Below the pieces are notes generated by a model that was given only the letters and a program-made list of their open reading frames with translations, made no database searches and had not been told where the DNA came from. Below, piece by piece: positions 27,301 to 36,015 of a DNA stretch of 64,000 nt. Every line of letters begins with the position of its first letter. Position 1 is the stretch's first letter. Made by a program: the position numbers and the translations under genes. This stretch comes from Ravibacter sp964559125. GTDB taxonomy: Bacteria > Bacteroidota > Bacteroidia > Cytophagales > Spirosomataceae. The DNA is taken from assembly GCA_964559125.1 (NCBI GenBank), contig CAZLGW010000025.1:1-64000 (forward strand). The letters run 5' to 3'.

Positions 27301-27942
27301 TACGAGGATATCAACGGCGACGGGAGGGTAGACAGGGGCGCCAACACTGTTGCTAACCCGGGAGACCAGCGGATCATCGGTAACAGCACCCCCCGCTATC
27401 AATACGGTATCAGCCTGGGAGCTGCGTTTAAAGGGTTTGATTTTACCCTCCTGATCAAAGGGACGGCAAAACGGGATTATGCTGTTCCGGTAGCAGGCGA
27501 GCAATATGTTTTCTGGGGTGTTCAGAACTGGCTTTTTACTTCTCTTCAACCGGTTCACCTTGATTATTTCCGGGATAGGCCAGGCGATAAATATTCGGGG
27601 TTGCATGAAGGAGACGCCAATATCAACCTAAATGCCTACTGGCCCAAAACCTATCTGGATGCCAATCAAAACCGCAAGAACCGGGAGCCGTCGACAAGGT
27701 ATCTCCTGAATGCGTCCTATATGCGCATCCAGAATATGCAGATAGGCTATAATATTCCGGGTACGATCCTTAAAAGAGCCGGATTGCAGAGCCTCCGCCT
27801 CTTCCTGTCAGGCGAAAACCTGTTGACTGTGACGGACCTTATAAAAGGTATCGATCCGATGGCACTGGGAAGCCGGAATCGGGTGGGGATGACATACGGA
27901 GCGGACCGGATTTTCTCGTTCGGTCTGAATGCTTCGCTATAA
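24373..27942 (+). CDS. SusC/RagA TonB-dependent outer-membrane transporter 2, with STN domain
   Basis: 1189 residues. Order: signal region (LTLTQLLIASLFCGISLAHT); STN domain (about 47-115, ISLQMESVEVSKILNQLEKQ); carboxypeptidase-regulatory-like domain (about 137-215, GVVTDEKGEGLPGVSILLKG); SusC segment ELVVVGYGTQKK; plug with NIRGTGSI and IYGARAPYGVILITTK; long barrel with SFSAGWNVDKERFW. It ends FSFGLNASL, not in an aromatic residue, which is less usual. With susD2 it forms the second import pair, regulated through FecR2/sigma 2. 187 bases separate it from fecR2. Confidence 0.95.
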   Translation: MKKSIPLQRFIRKSMQLTLTQLLIASLFCGISLAHTLRGQEILAREISLQMESVEVSKILNQLEKQARVKFVYSTHSIQLRQKASLNVHNRPLFSVLDELFSPLQVQYEVLGSRILLRKKAFEKQSSGLRITFPDRNVRGVVTDEKGEGLPGVSILLKGTQQGTTTDGEGQYSISVPANESVLVFSFVGYVSQEIIVGSRTSVDVSLAADTKSLEELVVVGYGTQKKVNMTGAVDVITGDQIKNRQSATVSQMLQGLSPGLNFSVGDQGFEPGASMGVNIRGTGSINGGGPLVIIDGFPGSMDRLNPNDIESISVLKDAAASAIYGARAPYGVILITTKSGTKDRKFSVSYSGNVMINRKDRMPEMLDSYTFARVTNEMGDNAGGRPYTNEVIDLILAYQQGDIETLRNAMPPGSTHFETLPAANPTRWGNNNRSYANYDWYKEWFGSSVNQIHNLSVSGGSANTTYYLSAGYTGQNGILNYGKDTYGRFNLTGKIKTTVTNWWDIGYETRFMKSPREHFNGKTGGGYEGVFREIPRTVPTQAKYDGFGNISMESKIRWAEDAGTDLSETTENWQLISTELRPLKGWRINGDFAYRSIGVKELNVKKAVIETYMDGSLVPHGETLPSQAQQVSQNNYYWSTNIYSTYDLSIGQKHYFTTLLGMQLEYDNTNSLSATRINLIVPDVPSLSTANGNFTVGETMSHWATQGYFGRLNYNFDEKYLFEVNGRYDGTSRFREGRRWGFFPSFSAGWNVDKERFWQGISKVVNTFKLRASWGQLGNQQVSPYSDLALIPLVNTQLNWLFKYGQTRPIGYTNTPGLVSPNLTWETATTKNIGLNSSFLNNRLKLDLDFFERITNDMIGPSEPVPGVLGVSVPRSNNSTLRTRGWETSLRWDHKIPDSEFSYFVGANLYDARSHVTKYNNTTGLISDWYPGKEVGEIWGFTVNKLFQSQEELDAYRSSVDLSNIFNSWNPGDVKYEDINGDGRVDRGANTVANPGDQRIIGNSTPRYQYGISLGAAFKGFDFTLLIKGTAKRDYAVPVAGEQYVFWGVQNWLFTSLQPVHLDYFRDRPGDKYSGLHEGDANINLNAYWPKTYLDANQNRKNREPSTRYLLNASYMRIQNMQIGYNIPGTILKRAGLQSLRLFLSGENLLTVTDLIKGIDPMALGSRNRVGMTYGADRIFSFGLNASL

Positions 27943-28003
27943 TCCTATGTGGAGAATATTCATAACCGGCAGAACGTATTCAGACATTTAACCATTTGCA
28001 GAG

Positions 28004-29710
28004 ATGAAGAATCCAATATATATTTTTTTGATTTCCTTCGCCTTTATTTCGTGCGAGCGTTTTATTGACCGCCCGCCGCTGAACCAGATCAGTTCGGACA
28101 ACTACTGGCTTACAACACAAGACCTGGAAAACTATGTGGTAAAATATTATGCAAGCTTTCCAAGTCACGGAACCTGGAGTGCAGGGTTCGGTTATCCTGC
28201 TATTAATGCAGATAATATGATCGTAGGTACGCCCAATACCGTGTTGATCGGCGAGCGTGGGACCACTACAGGACGATGGGTTACAGATTGGGCCAATATA
28301 AGAAGTGTGAATATATTCTTCGATAATTATCAGCGATGCAGGGATGACTTTGAGCTATATAAGCATACGCTGGGCGAAGCACATTTTTTCCGGGCCTGGT
28401 TCTACTTTTCGCTGGTGAAGAAATATGGCGATGTCCCGCTTTACCAGACTGAACTGGAGATGGGTTCCGACGAGCTTATGAAGCCCAAAGATTCCCGAAC
28501 GGCTGTGATAGATGCGATTCTAACTGATCTGGACAAAGCTATCGAATATCTGAAAGGGCGGGATGAGGTTGGTAATAACCGTCTGAACATCGAAACTGCG
28601 CTTGCATTCAAATCGAGAGTAGCATTATATGAAGGGAGTTGGCAGAAATACCACTCAGGAACACCCTTCGGAACCGCTGGGGCCGATCCCATGGTTTATT
28701 TCAGGGCGTGTGTTGATGCATCTGAACGCCTGATAAACGGTAGTTATTCAAAGGGGATATATTCGACAGGCGATGCGGGGAAGGACTACTACACTTTGTT
28801 TGGGATGGACGATATGTCGGATATCAACGAAGTGTTGTTCTACCGGGCTTATAATATTTCAGACGGTGTAAGGAACGACGTTCAGTATACTACAACTTCT
28901 GCCACCAACCAAATGGGTGTTACCTGGGAACTTGTCAGTTCGTATCTGGGAAAAAATGGTTTGCCTTATCCTTATAAGACGCTTTCGGGCTCGACGAAAG
29001 GGAATGCTTTTCTTACTAAAATTGCTGAGGAAACTGATCCGCGTTTACATGCTTCAGTATGGGTACCAGGTGATCTGCGCTGGGGAAATCCTGAGGTTAG
29101 GTTTATAAAACCCAATATTGATCAACTCGATCTGAGCCTTAACCCCACCGGGTTCCAGTTAAAAAAAGCTTCCAATCCCTACGCAGCCGGAAACCTCGGC
29201 GGTGGTAGCAGTGAAACCGGGTATATTCTTTTCAGGTATGCGGAAGTTCTGTTAAACTACGCGGAAGCGCTCTACGAACTAAATGGGACAATAGCCCTTG
29301 ATGCTCTGAATTTATTACGAAACCGGGTGGGAATGCCTGATTTCAAAGCTATCAGCCAGCAGGAGGATGAAAGCCGCGTAGATTACGGCTATGCAGTTTC
29401 GGATGTGCTATATGAAATAAGGAGGGAGCGAAGGGTTGAACTGGCTCTTGAGGGATACCGTTTCGATGATATAAGACGGTGGGCGGCTCACCGGCTGGTG
29501 AAAGGGCAGCGTCCTAAAGGATATCCCTTTAAAAAGGAAGAATTCCCTTCTTATAATCCCCCGCTAGATGAAGACGGTTTGATAGATTATTTCAAGGGGC
29601 GTCTACCTAATGGCTATGGCTTTCGGGAAAACCAGGATTACCTCGACCCCATTCCCCTCGACGAACTGACTCTGAATCCAAATCTTACTCAGAATCCCGG
29701 CTGGAAATAA
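28004..29710 (+). CDS. SusD/RagB-family substrate-binding lipoprotein 2
   Basis: 568 residues with a lipoprotein signal (IYIFLISFAFISC, Cys17) followed by RFIDRPPLNQISSDNYW. Family landmarks: GEAHFFRAWFYFSLVKKYGDVPLY (about 125-148), the C-terminal RRERRVELALEGYRFDDIRRW, and the end PIPLDELTLNPNLTQNPGWK. It sits 61 bases after susC2. It is the surface lid/binding protein of the second SusCD pair. Confidence 0.94.
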   Translation: MKNPIYIFLISFAFISCERFIDRPPLNQISSDNYWLTTQDLENYVVKYYASFPSHGTWSAGFGYPAINADNMIVGTPNTVLIGERGTTTGRWVTDWANIRSVNIFFDNYQRCRDDFELYKHTLGEAHFFRAWFYFSLVKKYGDVPLYQTELEMGSDELMKPKDSRTAVIDAILTDLDKAIEYLKGRDEVGNNRLNIETALAFKSRVALYEGSWQKYHSGTPFGTAGADPMVYFRACVDASERLINGSYSKGIYSTGDAGKDYYTLFGMDDMSDINEVLFYRAYNISDGVRNDVQYTTTSATNQMGVTWELVSSYLGKNGLPYPYKTLSGSTKGNAFLTKIAEETDPRLHASVWVPGDLRWGNPEVRFIKPNIDQLDLSLNPTGFQLKKASNPYAAGNLGGGSSETGYILFRYAEVLLNYAEALYELNGTIALDALNLLRNRVGMPDFKAISQQEDESRVDYGYAVSDVLYEIRRERRVELALEGYRFDDIRRWAAHRLVKGQRPKGYPFKKEEFPSYNPPLDEDGLIDYFKGRLPNGYGFRENQDYLDPIPLDELTLNPNLTQNPGWK

Positions 29711-29838
29711 TATCCGTTCGGAATTAAAGATACTATGTAGAGGGAATAGCCGGTTTTCTTTTTTTATTTGCATAATCCTTAATCTGGGGCTTTTGGTGGT
29801 TCTGGAAGAACATTAAAAACCGCACAACTTTATTAATA

Positions 29839-31437
29839 ATGATGAAAACGAAACTGATACGGATTTCGCTTGTACTGTTGTACTTATCTATAGCTGTCCA
29901 TCCCGGTGCCTTTTCTATTATTTTACCGGCAGAAAACACCCTCCGCATCGGATGGGCTTCTACCGATATTACACCTTCGCAGCCGGTACTGCTCCAGGGG
30001 CAGTTTCATGCAAGGCTTTCGGAAAGGGTTAAGGATCCAATTACGGCCACCGCTCTGGCGATTGAATCGGCAAAGGACGGCCGCACAACCCGGGTTATCC
30101 TTATCTCCGCCGACCTGATCAGTATCGCCGACGGGATGAGGGGCGATGCCGATCTGAGGAAGGAGATCAGGAAGCGGGTAACTGCGGCTGTGCCGGAGCT
30201 GGAGCCTACAGATATCTCCCTGAACGGTACCCATACGCATGCGGCCCCGGTCGTGTCGCTGGCTGATGTGAAAGATATCTACGGTGTTACTCTCGAACAG
30301 ATAAGCGGTGGGAAAGCAGTAATGACCCCGGCGGAATACTTTGAGCTGGCCGCCCGCCAGATATCGGCAGCTGCCGTCAATGCCTGGAAAAACAGGAAAG
30401 CCGGCGGCATCAGCTACGGCCTGAGCAAGGCAGTGGTGGGGCACAACCGCCTTCAGGTAGACCAGTTAGGGAAATCGCTCATGTACGGCAATACCAGCCG
30501 GCCGGAGTTCAGCCATATCGAGGGCTACGAAGATCATAACCTCAACCTGCTTTACACGTGGGATAAGTCAGGCAAGCTGACGGGCGTTGTGATCAACGTA
30601 GCGGTGCCCTCGCAGGTGAGCGAGCATCTCTTCGAGATTTCAGCCGATTTCTGGACGGATACAAGAGCATTGCTTCGCCAGGAGCTGGGAAAAGACCTGT
30701 TTGTGCTGCCGCAGGTAAGCGCGGCGGGCGATCAGTCGCCTCATATCATGTGGGGTGACAAGGCAGAGGAGCGGATGCAGAAGCTGATGGGGATAGACCA
30801 GGACGGGTCGGGAAGAAACAGCATGGCGCGGCGCAGGCAGATCGCGCGCAATATCACCGACGGAGTGAAGGCTATATTGCCCTATATGAAGAAAAACATC
30901 GAGTGGGATCCTATAGTGGCTCAGAGGACGGAGAATGTTCCTTTGTCGAGAAGGCTGCTGGGCCAGAGTGACCTGGATGCTGCCGATAAGGAAACCGCCG
31001 AATGGCAGCCTAAGTACGCAAAGATGCTGGCTGATATTGAGGCAAACCCTGAAAAGACAAAGGAAAACCGCTGGTACAGGGATATTACGATAGCACATAC
31101 GCGGTTTAAGAGAGGGCGATCCGTTCATGAGCGCTACGAGCTTGAGAAGACGAACCCTAAACTGCCGATCGAGGTAAAAGTGATCCGGATCGGGGATATG
31201 GCGATAGCGCAGAACCCTTTCGAGCTCTACCTCGACTACGGGATCCAGATGAAGGTAAAAAGTCCTGCTATCCAGACCTTTGTCGTACAACTGAGCGGCG
31301 CCGGGACCTATCTTCCCACGCAGCGGTCGATAAACGGAGGTGCCTACGGTGCAGTGCCTGCCAGTACCCTGTTCGGCCCGGAAGGGGGGAAGGAGCTGGT
31401 CGAGAAAACCGTGGAAATGCTAAAGTCGCTCTGGTAG
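29839..31437 (+). CDS. Neutral-ceramidase-like exported protein 2 (His-to-Pro variant)
   Basis: 532 residues with an N-terminal signal region (IRISLVLLYLSIAVHPGAFS). Ceramidase-fold landmarks: RIGWASTDITPSQPV; first metal motif NGTHTHAAP (H132, H134); GDQSP with Ser300 at the catalytic-Ser position; Glu in NPFELY; Tyr in GTYLPT. The second metal-ligand His of the family (HP in gene 1) is replaced: the aligned text reads NVAVPSQ, with Pro257 in its place. It is the longest of the tandem paralogues and the first gene after susD2 (128 bases). Likely periplasmic or surface. A zinc amidase fold is clear; activity on ceramide is not implied. Confidence 0.78.
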   Translation: MMKTKLIRISLVLLYLSIAVHPGAFSIILPAENTLRIGWASTDITPSQPVLLQGQFHARLSERVKDPITATALAIESAKDGRTTRVILISADLISIADGMRGDADLRKEIRKRVTAAVPELEPTDISLNGTHTHAAPVVSLADVKDIYGVTLEQISGGKAVMTPAEYFELAARQISAAAVNAWKNRKAGGISYGLSKAVVGHNRLQVDQLGKSLMYGNTSRPEFSHIEGYEDHNLNLLYTWDKSGKLTGVVINVAVPSQVSEHLFEISADFWTDTRALLRQELGKDLFVLPQVSAAGDQSPHIMWGDKAEERMQKLMGIDQDGSGRNSMARRRQIARNITDGVKAILPYMKKNIEWDPIVAQRTENVPLSRRLLGQSDLDAADKETAEWQPKYAKMLADIEANPEKTKENRWYRDITIAHTRFKRGRSVHERYELEKTNPKLPIEVKVIRIGDMAIAQNPFELYLDYGIQMKVKSPAIQTFVVQLSGAGTYLPTQRSINGGAYGAVPASTLFGPEGGKELVEKTVEMLKSLW

Positions 31438-31467
31438 CTGACATTCCTAAACCCTTACATACCGGAA

Positions 31468-32967
31468 ATGAAATCAGAAAGATTCTTTAGAGGAAACCGC
31501 CGGTTCTTCTCTTTAGTCCTCCTTGTTGCGTGCAGCGCCGTAGCTGCAGCAGGAGAGCTGAAGATCGGTATCGCGACTGTAGACATTACCCCATCCCTGC
31601 CTGTATCGGTCGACGGCCAGATGGCGCTGAGGGTAGCTTCGAAAATAGAAACGCCCGTAGAAGCCAACATTATCGTATTGGAGTCGGACGGGGCCGGAGG
31701 GAAAAAGACCACAAGCGTCTGGATCACCTGCGATGTGGTAACCATCCCTACCGAGTTGAGAGATATGATCCGGGCAACCGTGGCAGAAAGACTGCCGGGT
31801 TTCAACACCCGGAACATGATCATCAACCCCACCCATACTCACACGGGAGGCGTTGTCAGGGCCAACTGGTACCATGAGCCCGATTCAATCCTGAAGGTGG
31901 TTGATTACCAGAAATTCATAGCAGGCCGGGTAGCCGGCGGCGTGGCCGATGCCTGGAAGAAAAGACAGGCCGGATCGGTTTCCTGGGGATTGGGCTACAC
32001 GAAAGTAGCCTACAACCGGAGGGCAAGGTATGCCGACGGGTCGGCCAGGATGTACGGGAAGACCGACGTGGACGAATTCCGGAAAATAGAGAGTTATGAG
32101 GATCAGAGCATCAACGCCCTGTTCTTCTGGAACAACAAAGGCAGGCTTATTGCCACTTGTATCAACGTGGCCAGCCCGGCGCAGATCGTAGAATCCCGCT
32201 CGACGATTAATGCCGATTACTGGCATCCGCTGCGGCAGATGCTCCGGAAACAAAACGGCGAAAGCCTGGCTATTCTGGGCTGGATCGGGGCAGCCGGTGA
32301 CCAGACTCCGCGCCCAATGTACGAGCACCTGGCAGAAGCCAGGATGATGGCCCTCCGTAACGGACAAAAAGATCTCAGTAATTTAGGAAAGGACTTCAGA
32401 ACAGACATCTACCTGAAAGAAATGGCCAGGCGGATAGCCGGATGTGTGAACGACATTTACCAGGTAGTGAAGGAAGACCGTCATTCCGACGTTCCGCTTG
32501 TACACCAGGTGGAGGATTGGGAGCTGCCTATGCGACTGGTGACCGACGATGAATATGCCGAATCACAGAAAGCAAGGGACGAGGATGCGGCGGAGCCCCG
32601 GAGAGCCCTGGAAATGAAGCGCAGGATCGCCTGGCAGCAGGAAGTGATCGACCGTTACGAAAACCAGAAGAAGACCGGCCGGCCTGTGTACCCGGTGGAG
32701 ATCCACATAGTGCGCCTGGGCGATATCGCTATTGCCAGCAATCCTTTTGAGCTTTTCACCGACTATGGCGTCCAGATGAAAGCCCGCAGCAAAGCGCTTC
32801 AGACTTTTGTTATCCAGTTGGTAGGGCCCGGGACTTACCTGCCGACGAAGGAAGCGGAAGCGGGAGGACATTATTCTGCGATTGTACAAAGCGTAAGAGT
32901 AGGACCGGAGGGCGGACAGATTTTAGTAGATAAGACGGTAAAGGCTGTTAATCAGCTCTGGCCTTAG
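31468..32967 (+). CDS. Neutral-ceramidase-like exported protein 3 (His-to-Pro variant)
   Basis: 499 residues with a signal peptide (FFSLVLLVACSAVAAAGE). Landmarks: KIGIATVDITPSLPV, metal motif NPTHTHTGG, GDQTP with Thr at the Ser position, Glu in NPFELF, Tyr in GTYLPT. The second His ligand is replaced as in the neighbouring paralogues (NVASPAQ). It shares with genes 4 and 5 the signatures YNRRxxYxDG, EFRxxExxEDxxIN and RSKALQTFV, showing recent tandem duplication. A central insertion of charged helix (AESQKARDEDAAEPRRALEM) distinguishes this group. 30 bases follow gene 2. Confidence 0.78.
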   Translation: MKSERFFRGNRRFFSLVLLVACSAVAAAGELKIGIATVDITPSLPVSVDGQMALRVASKIETPVEANIIVLESDGAGGKKTTSVWITCDVVTIPTELRDMIRATVAERLPGFNTRNMIINPTHTHTGGVVRANWYHEPDSILKVVDYQKFIAGRVAGGVADAWKKRQAGSVSWGLGYTKVAYNRRARYADGSARMYGKTDVDEFRKIESYEDQSINALFFWNNKGRLIATCINVASPAQIVESRSTINADYWHPLRQMLRKQNGESLAILGWIGAAGDQTPRPMYEHLAEARMMALRNGQKDLSNLGKDFRTDIYLKEMARRIAGCVNDIYQVVKEDRHSDVPLVHQVEDWELPMRLVTDDEYAESQKARDEDAAEPRRALEMKRRIAWQQEVIDRYENQKKTGRPVYPVEIHIVRLGDIAIASNPFELFTDYGVQMKARSKALQTFVIQLVGPGTYLPTKEAEAGGHYSAIVQSVRVGPEGGQILVDKTVKAVNQLWP

Positions 32968-32999
32968 TGTAGTCTTTTTCTTTAAATCTCTATTTGAAT

Positions 33000-34475
33000 A
33001 TGTGTACATCCTGCGGTAAAACAGCTTCGCTCCTACTGGTTTTTCTTTTTACAATACTTGGTCAGGCTAATGCCTCCAGGCTTTATGCCGGGCGGGCCAC
33101 TGTAGATATTACGCCCAAACTGCCCGTGGCGGTTACAGGACAGTTTCACCTCAGGGTAGCCAAAGAGGTGCAGACACCCCTTACCGCCAATATCCTTTTA
33201 ATGGAAACCAGGGAAGGAAGCCGGCAGACCGATTTCGCGGTGATGGTGTCGTGCGACGTGCTTTATATACCGACCGACCTGATGCCGCAGCTACGCGACG
33301 AAGTAGGCAGGCGTGTAAAAGGGCTCGATACCCGGAAGATCGTATTAAATGCCACGCATACCCATACAGCGCCTGTACTGCGGGAAGGCGAATATGCGGT
33401 TCCTGCCAGCGGTGTTACGCAGGTGCAGGAATACAGGAAATTTTTTGTAGACCGTATTGCCGCGGGTATTGAAAAGGCCTGGAACGAAAGGGAGGAAGCC
33501 AGCGTGGCCTGGGGGCTCAGCTATGCTGTAGTGGGGTATAACCGCCGGGTTTCCTATTCCGACGGAACCGCCGGGATGAGCAGCAAGACCAATCTTCCGG
33601 AATTCAGAAACCTCGAAGGCCCCGAGGATCACGACATCAATACCTTATTCTTCTGGAACAAGCAGCAGCAACTGATCGCTATGGTGATCGGGGTAGCCAG
33701 TCCTTCCCAGGAAGTAGAAGGCCGCGCGGCGGTCCATGCCGATTATTGGGATGCGGTGCGGAAAGGGATTCACCAGAAATACGGCAGCCAGGTATCTGTG
33801 GTGGCCTGGCTGAGCGCTGCCGGCGATCTTACCCCTCATATCAGGTACCGCAAGGCCGCCGACGACCGGATGCGTGAGCTGCGCAAGCTCGATCGTCTCG
33901 ACGAACTGGCCAGGAGGATAATCATTGCAGTCGACGAGGCCTATGAAACCGTCAAGACAGAAAGATACACTGAGCTGCCCCTCGTCCACAGGGTAGAGCG
34001 CCTTCCGCTGCCCGAGCGGCTTGTTACCGAGCGGGACTATAATGAAGCGAGGGCTTCGGTAGCCAATGCGCAGAAGCAGATCGAGGCTGATCCCGCTGCC
34101 GCCGACCGTCTTTACCGGCGGATGACCTGGGAGCAGGAAACCCTGAAGCGCTATGAGCGGCAGCAGCGGGAACGGGCCCCTCTTTACGACATGGAGCTGC
34201 ATGTGATCAGGTTGGGCGACGTAGCGATCTGCACCAATGAATTTGAGCTGTTCTCGGATTTCGGCATCAGGATACAGGCCAGGAGCAAGGCCCTTCAGAC
34301 GTTCGTCGTGCAGCTGGCGGGGAGTCCTGAGTGGGGCGCCTACCTGCCTACCGAAAAGGCCGTCAGGGGCGGCGCCTACAGCGCTGTTATCCATAGCTCG
34401 AGGATAGGACCCGAAGGCGGCCAGGTGCTTGTCGACAGGACTGTTGAGATACTGGATGACCTCTGGAAAAAATAA
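33000..34475 (+). CDS. Neutral-ceramidase-like exported protein 4 (His-to-Pro variant)
   Basis: 491 residues from the ATG at 33000 (a TTG two codons earlier is less likely). Signal peptide TASLLLVFLFTILGQANAS. Landmarks: YAGRATVDITPKLPV, NATHTHTAP metal motif, GDLTP at the catalytic-Ser segment (Thr), Glu in NEFELF, Tyr in AYLPT. The second His is replaced (GVASPSQ). It is most like genes 3 and 5, with the same charged central helix. It belongs to the tandem operon, 32 bases after gene 3. Confidence 0.78.
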   Translation: MCTSCGKTASLLLVFLFTILGQANASRLYAGRATVDITPKLPVAVTGQFHLRVAKEVQTPLTANILLMETREGSRQTDFAVMVSCDVLYIPTDLMPQLRDEVGRRVKGLDTRKIVLNATHTHTAPVLREGEYAVPASGVTQVQEYRKFFVDRIAAGIEKAWNEREEASVAWGLSYAVVGYNRRVSYSDGTAGMSSKTNLPEFRNLEGPEDHDINTLFFWNKQQQLIAMVIGVASPSQEVEGRAAVHADYWDAVRKGIHQKYGSQVSVVAWLSAAGDLTPHIRYRKAADDRMRELRKLDRLDELARRIIIAVDEAYETVKTERYTELPLVHRVERLPLPERLVTERDYNEARASVANAQKQIEADPAAADRLYRRMTWEQETLKRYERQQRERAPLYDMELHVIRLGDVAICTNEFELFSDFGIRIQARSKALQTFVVQLAGSPEWGAYLPTEKAVRGGAYSAVIHSSRIGPEGGQVLVDRTVEILDDLWKK

Positions 34476-34502
34476 TTTTTTAACCTTTCAGAATTGAATA
34501 CG

Positions 34503-35969
34503 ATGTTAAAACACTTTGCTACTATTCTATTATCGGTATTGCTCCTGGCCGAAGCCCGGGCGACGGAATTATATATCGGTACTGCAACGACAGATATCAC
34601 ACCTCCGCTCCCGGTAGCATTAATGGGGCAGTTCCACCTCAGGATCGCCAGGCAGGCCGAAACCCCTATTTCTGCCAGTGTGCTGGTACTGGAAAACAGG
34701 GACGGGAACCGGGCGATGGAGACTTCCGTCATGGTTTCGTGCGACCTGGTATATATCTCTGCCGGAGTAAGGGACGGCGTCAGGGAGAAGGTGAAAAAAC
34801 GCCTGCCCGGGCTGGATGTTTCCAAGATCGTGCTGAGCGCCACCCATACCCATACGGCGCCGGTGCTGGAAGACGAGAGCGACAATGTATCGTTTCTCTA
34901 TAACATCCCGGAAGAAGGGGTTACCTCGGTAAGCGCCTACAAGCAAATGTTTACCGATAGGGTAAGCGATGCGATAGTAAAGGCATGGAACAGCCGTAAG
35001 CCCGGGTCAGTTACCTGGGGTCTGGAGAGAGCTGCAATTGCCTATAACCGGCGGGCAACCTATGCCGACGGTACCACCGCGATGTATGGCAATACCAACA
35101 AGCCCGAGTTCAGGAACCTTGAAGGATATGAAGACCAGGATATCAACACGCTGTTTTTCTGGGACAGGCAAAAGAAGCTGATCGCGCTTGCTATCAGCGT
35201 AGCCTGCCCTGCCCAGGAAGTCGAGGGCCGCTCTTTCCTCAATGCCGACTACTGGCATCCGACACGGGAAGCGCTCAGGAAAAAATACGGGGCAGATCTC
35301 TGTATCCTGGGCTGGATAGGCGCCGCAGGCGATCAGTCACCGCACCCGATGTACCGCAAGAAAGCGGAGGAGCGCATGCGTACGCTGGGTAAATTCGACC
35401 GGATGGATGACATCGCCGGACGGATCAACCGGGCGGTAGACCGGGCTTATGAAGTAGTTAAAAATGAAGGCGTTTCGGAAGTTCAGCTGGTTCACAAGCC
35501 GGTAAAGCTCAATCTGCCCCAGCGGATCATTACACCCGCGGAGTATGAAGACTCGAAGAAAGTTGTGGCGGAAACAGACGCCGAAATAAAAGCCGACGCA
35601 AGGAAGAAAGATCAGCTTTACGCGAAAATGACCTGGTTCGGGGATGTGATAAAACGTTTCGAATACCAGAAAACCAACCCCGCACCGACCTATGAAACAG
35701 AAGTACACGTGATCCGCATAGGCGATATAGTAATCTGTACCAACCAGTTTGAATTGTTTACCGACTTTGGTATCCGTATGCAGGCAAGGAGCAAAGCCCT
35801 GCAGACTTTTGTGGTACAGCTTGCCGGTCCGGGTACCTACCTGGCCACTGACAAAGCCGTGGCGGGCGGTGGTTACAGCGCGGTTTGCCAGAGTAATGTG
35901 GTGAGCCCGGAAGGTGGTCAGGTATTGGTAGAGAGGACATTGGATATTATTGACGACCTTTGGAAATAA
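34503..35969 (+). CDS. Neutral-ceramidase-like exported protein 5 (His-to-Pro variant)
   Basis: 488 residues from the ATG at 34503 (a TTG three codons earlier is possible). Signal peptide FATILLSVLLLAEARAT. Landmarks: YIGTATTDITPPLPV, SATHTHTAP metal motif, GDQSP with the Ser kept, Glu in NQFELF, Tyr in GTYLAT. The second His is replaced: SVACPAQ aligns with FACHPIQ of gene 1, so Cys is kept but His becomes Pro. The clear local alignment makes this gene the best evidence that the change is real and not an alignment slip. Confidence 0.78.
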   Translation: MLKHFATILLSVLLLAEARATELYIGTATTDITPPLPVALMGQFHLRIARQAETPISASVLVLENRDGNRAMETSVMVSCDLVYISAGVRDGVREKVKKRLPGLDVSKIVLSATHTHTAPVLEDESDNVSFLYNIPEEGVTSVSAYKQMFTDRVSDAIVKAWNSRKPGSVTWGLERAAIAYNRRATYADGTTAMYGNTNKPEFRNLEGYEDQDINTLFFWDRQKKLIALAISVACPAQEVEGRSFLNADYWHPTREALRKKYGADLCILGWIGAAGDQSPHPMYRKKAEERMRTLGKFDRMDDIAGRINRAVDRAYEVVKNEGVSEVQLVHKPVKLNLPQRIITPAEYEDSKKVVAETDAEIKADARKKDQLYAKMTWFGDVIKRFEYQKTNPAPTYETEVHVIRIGDIVICTNQFELFTDFGIRMQARSKALQTFVVQLAGPGTYLATDKAVAGGGYSAVCQSNVVSPEGGQVLVERTLDIIDDLWK

Positions 35970-36015
35970 TACCGGGGTATAACCCGGTTATTCTTAAACC
36001 CAAAGCTTTTTTACA

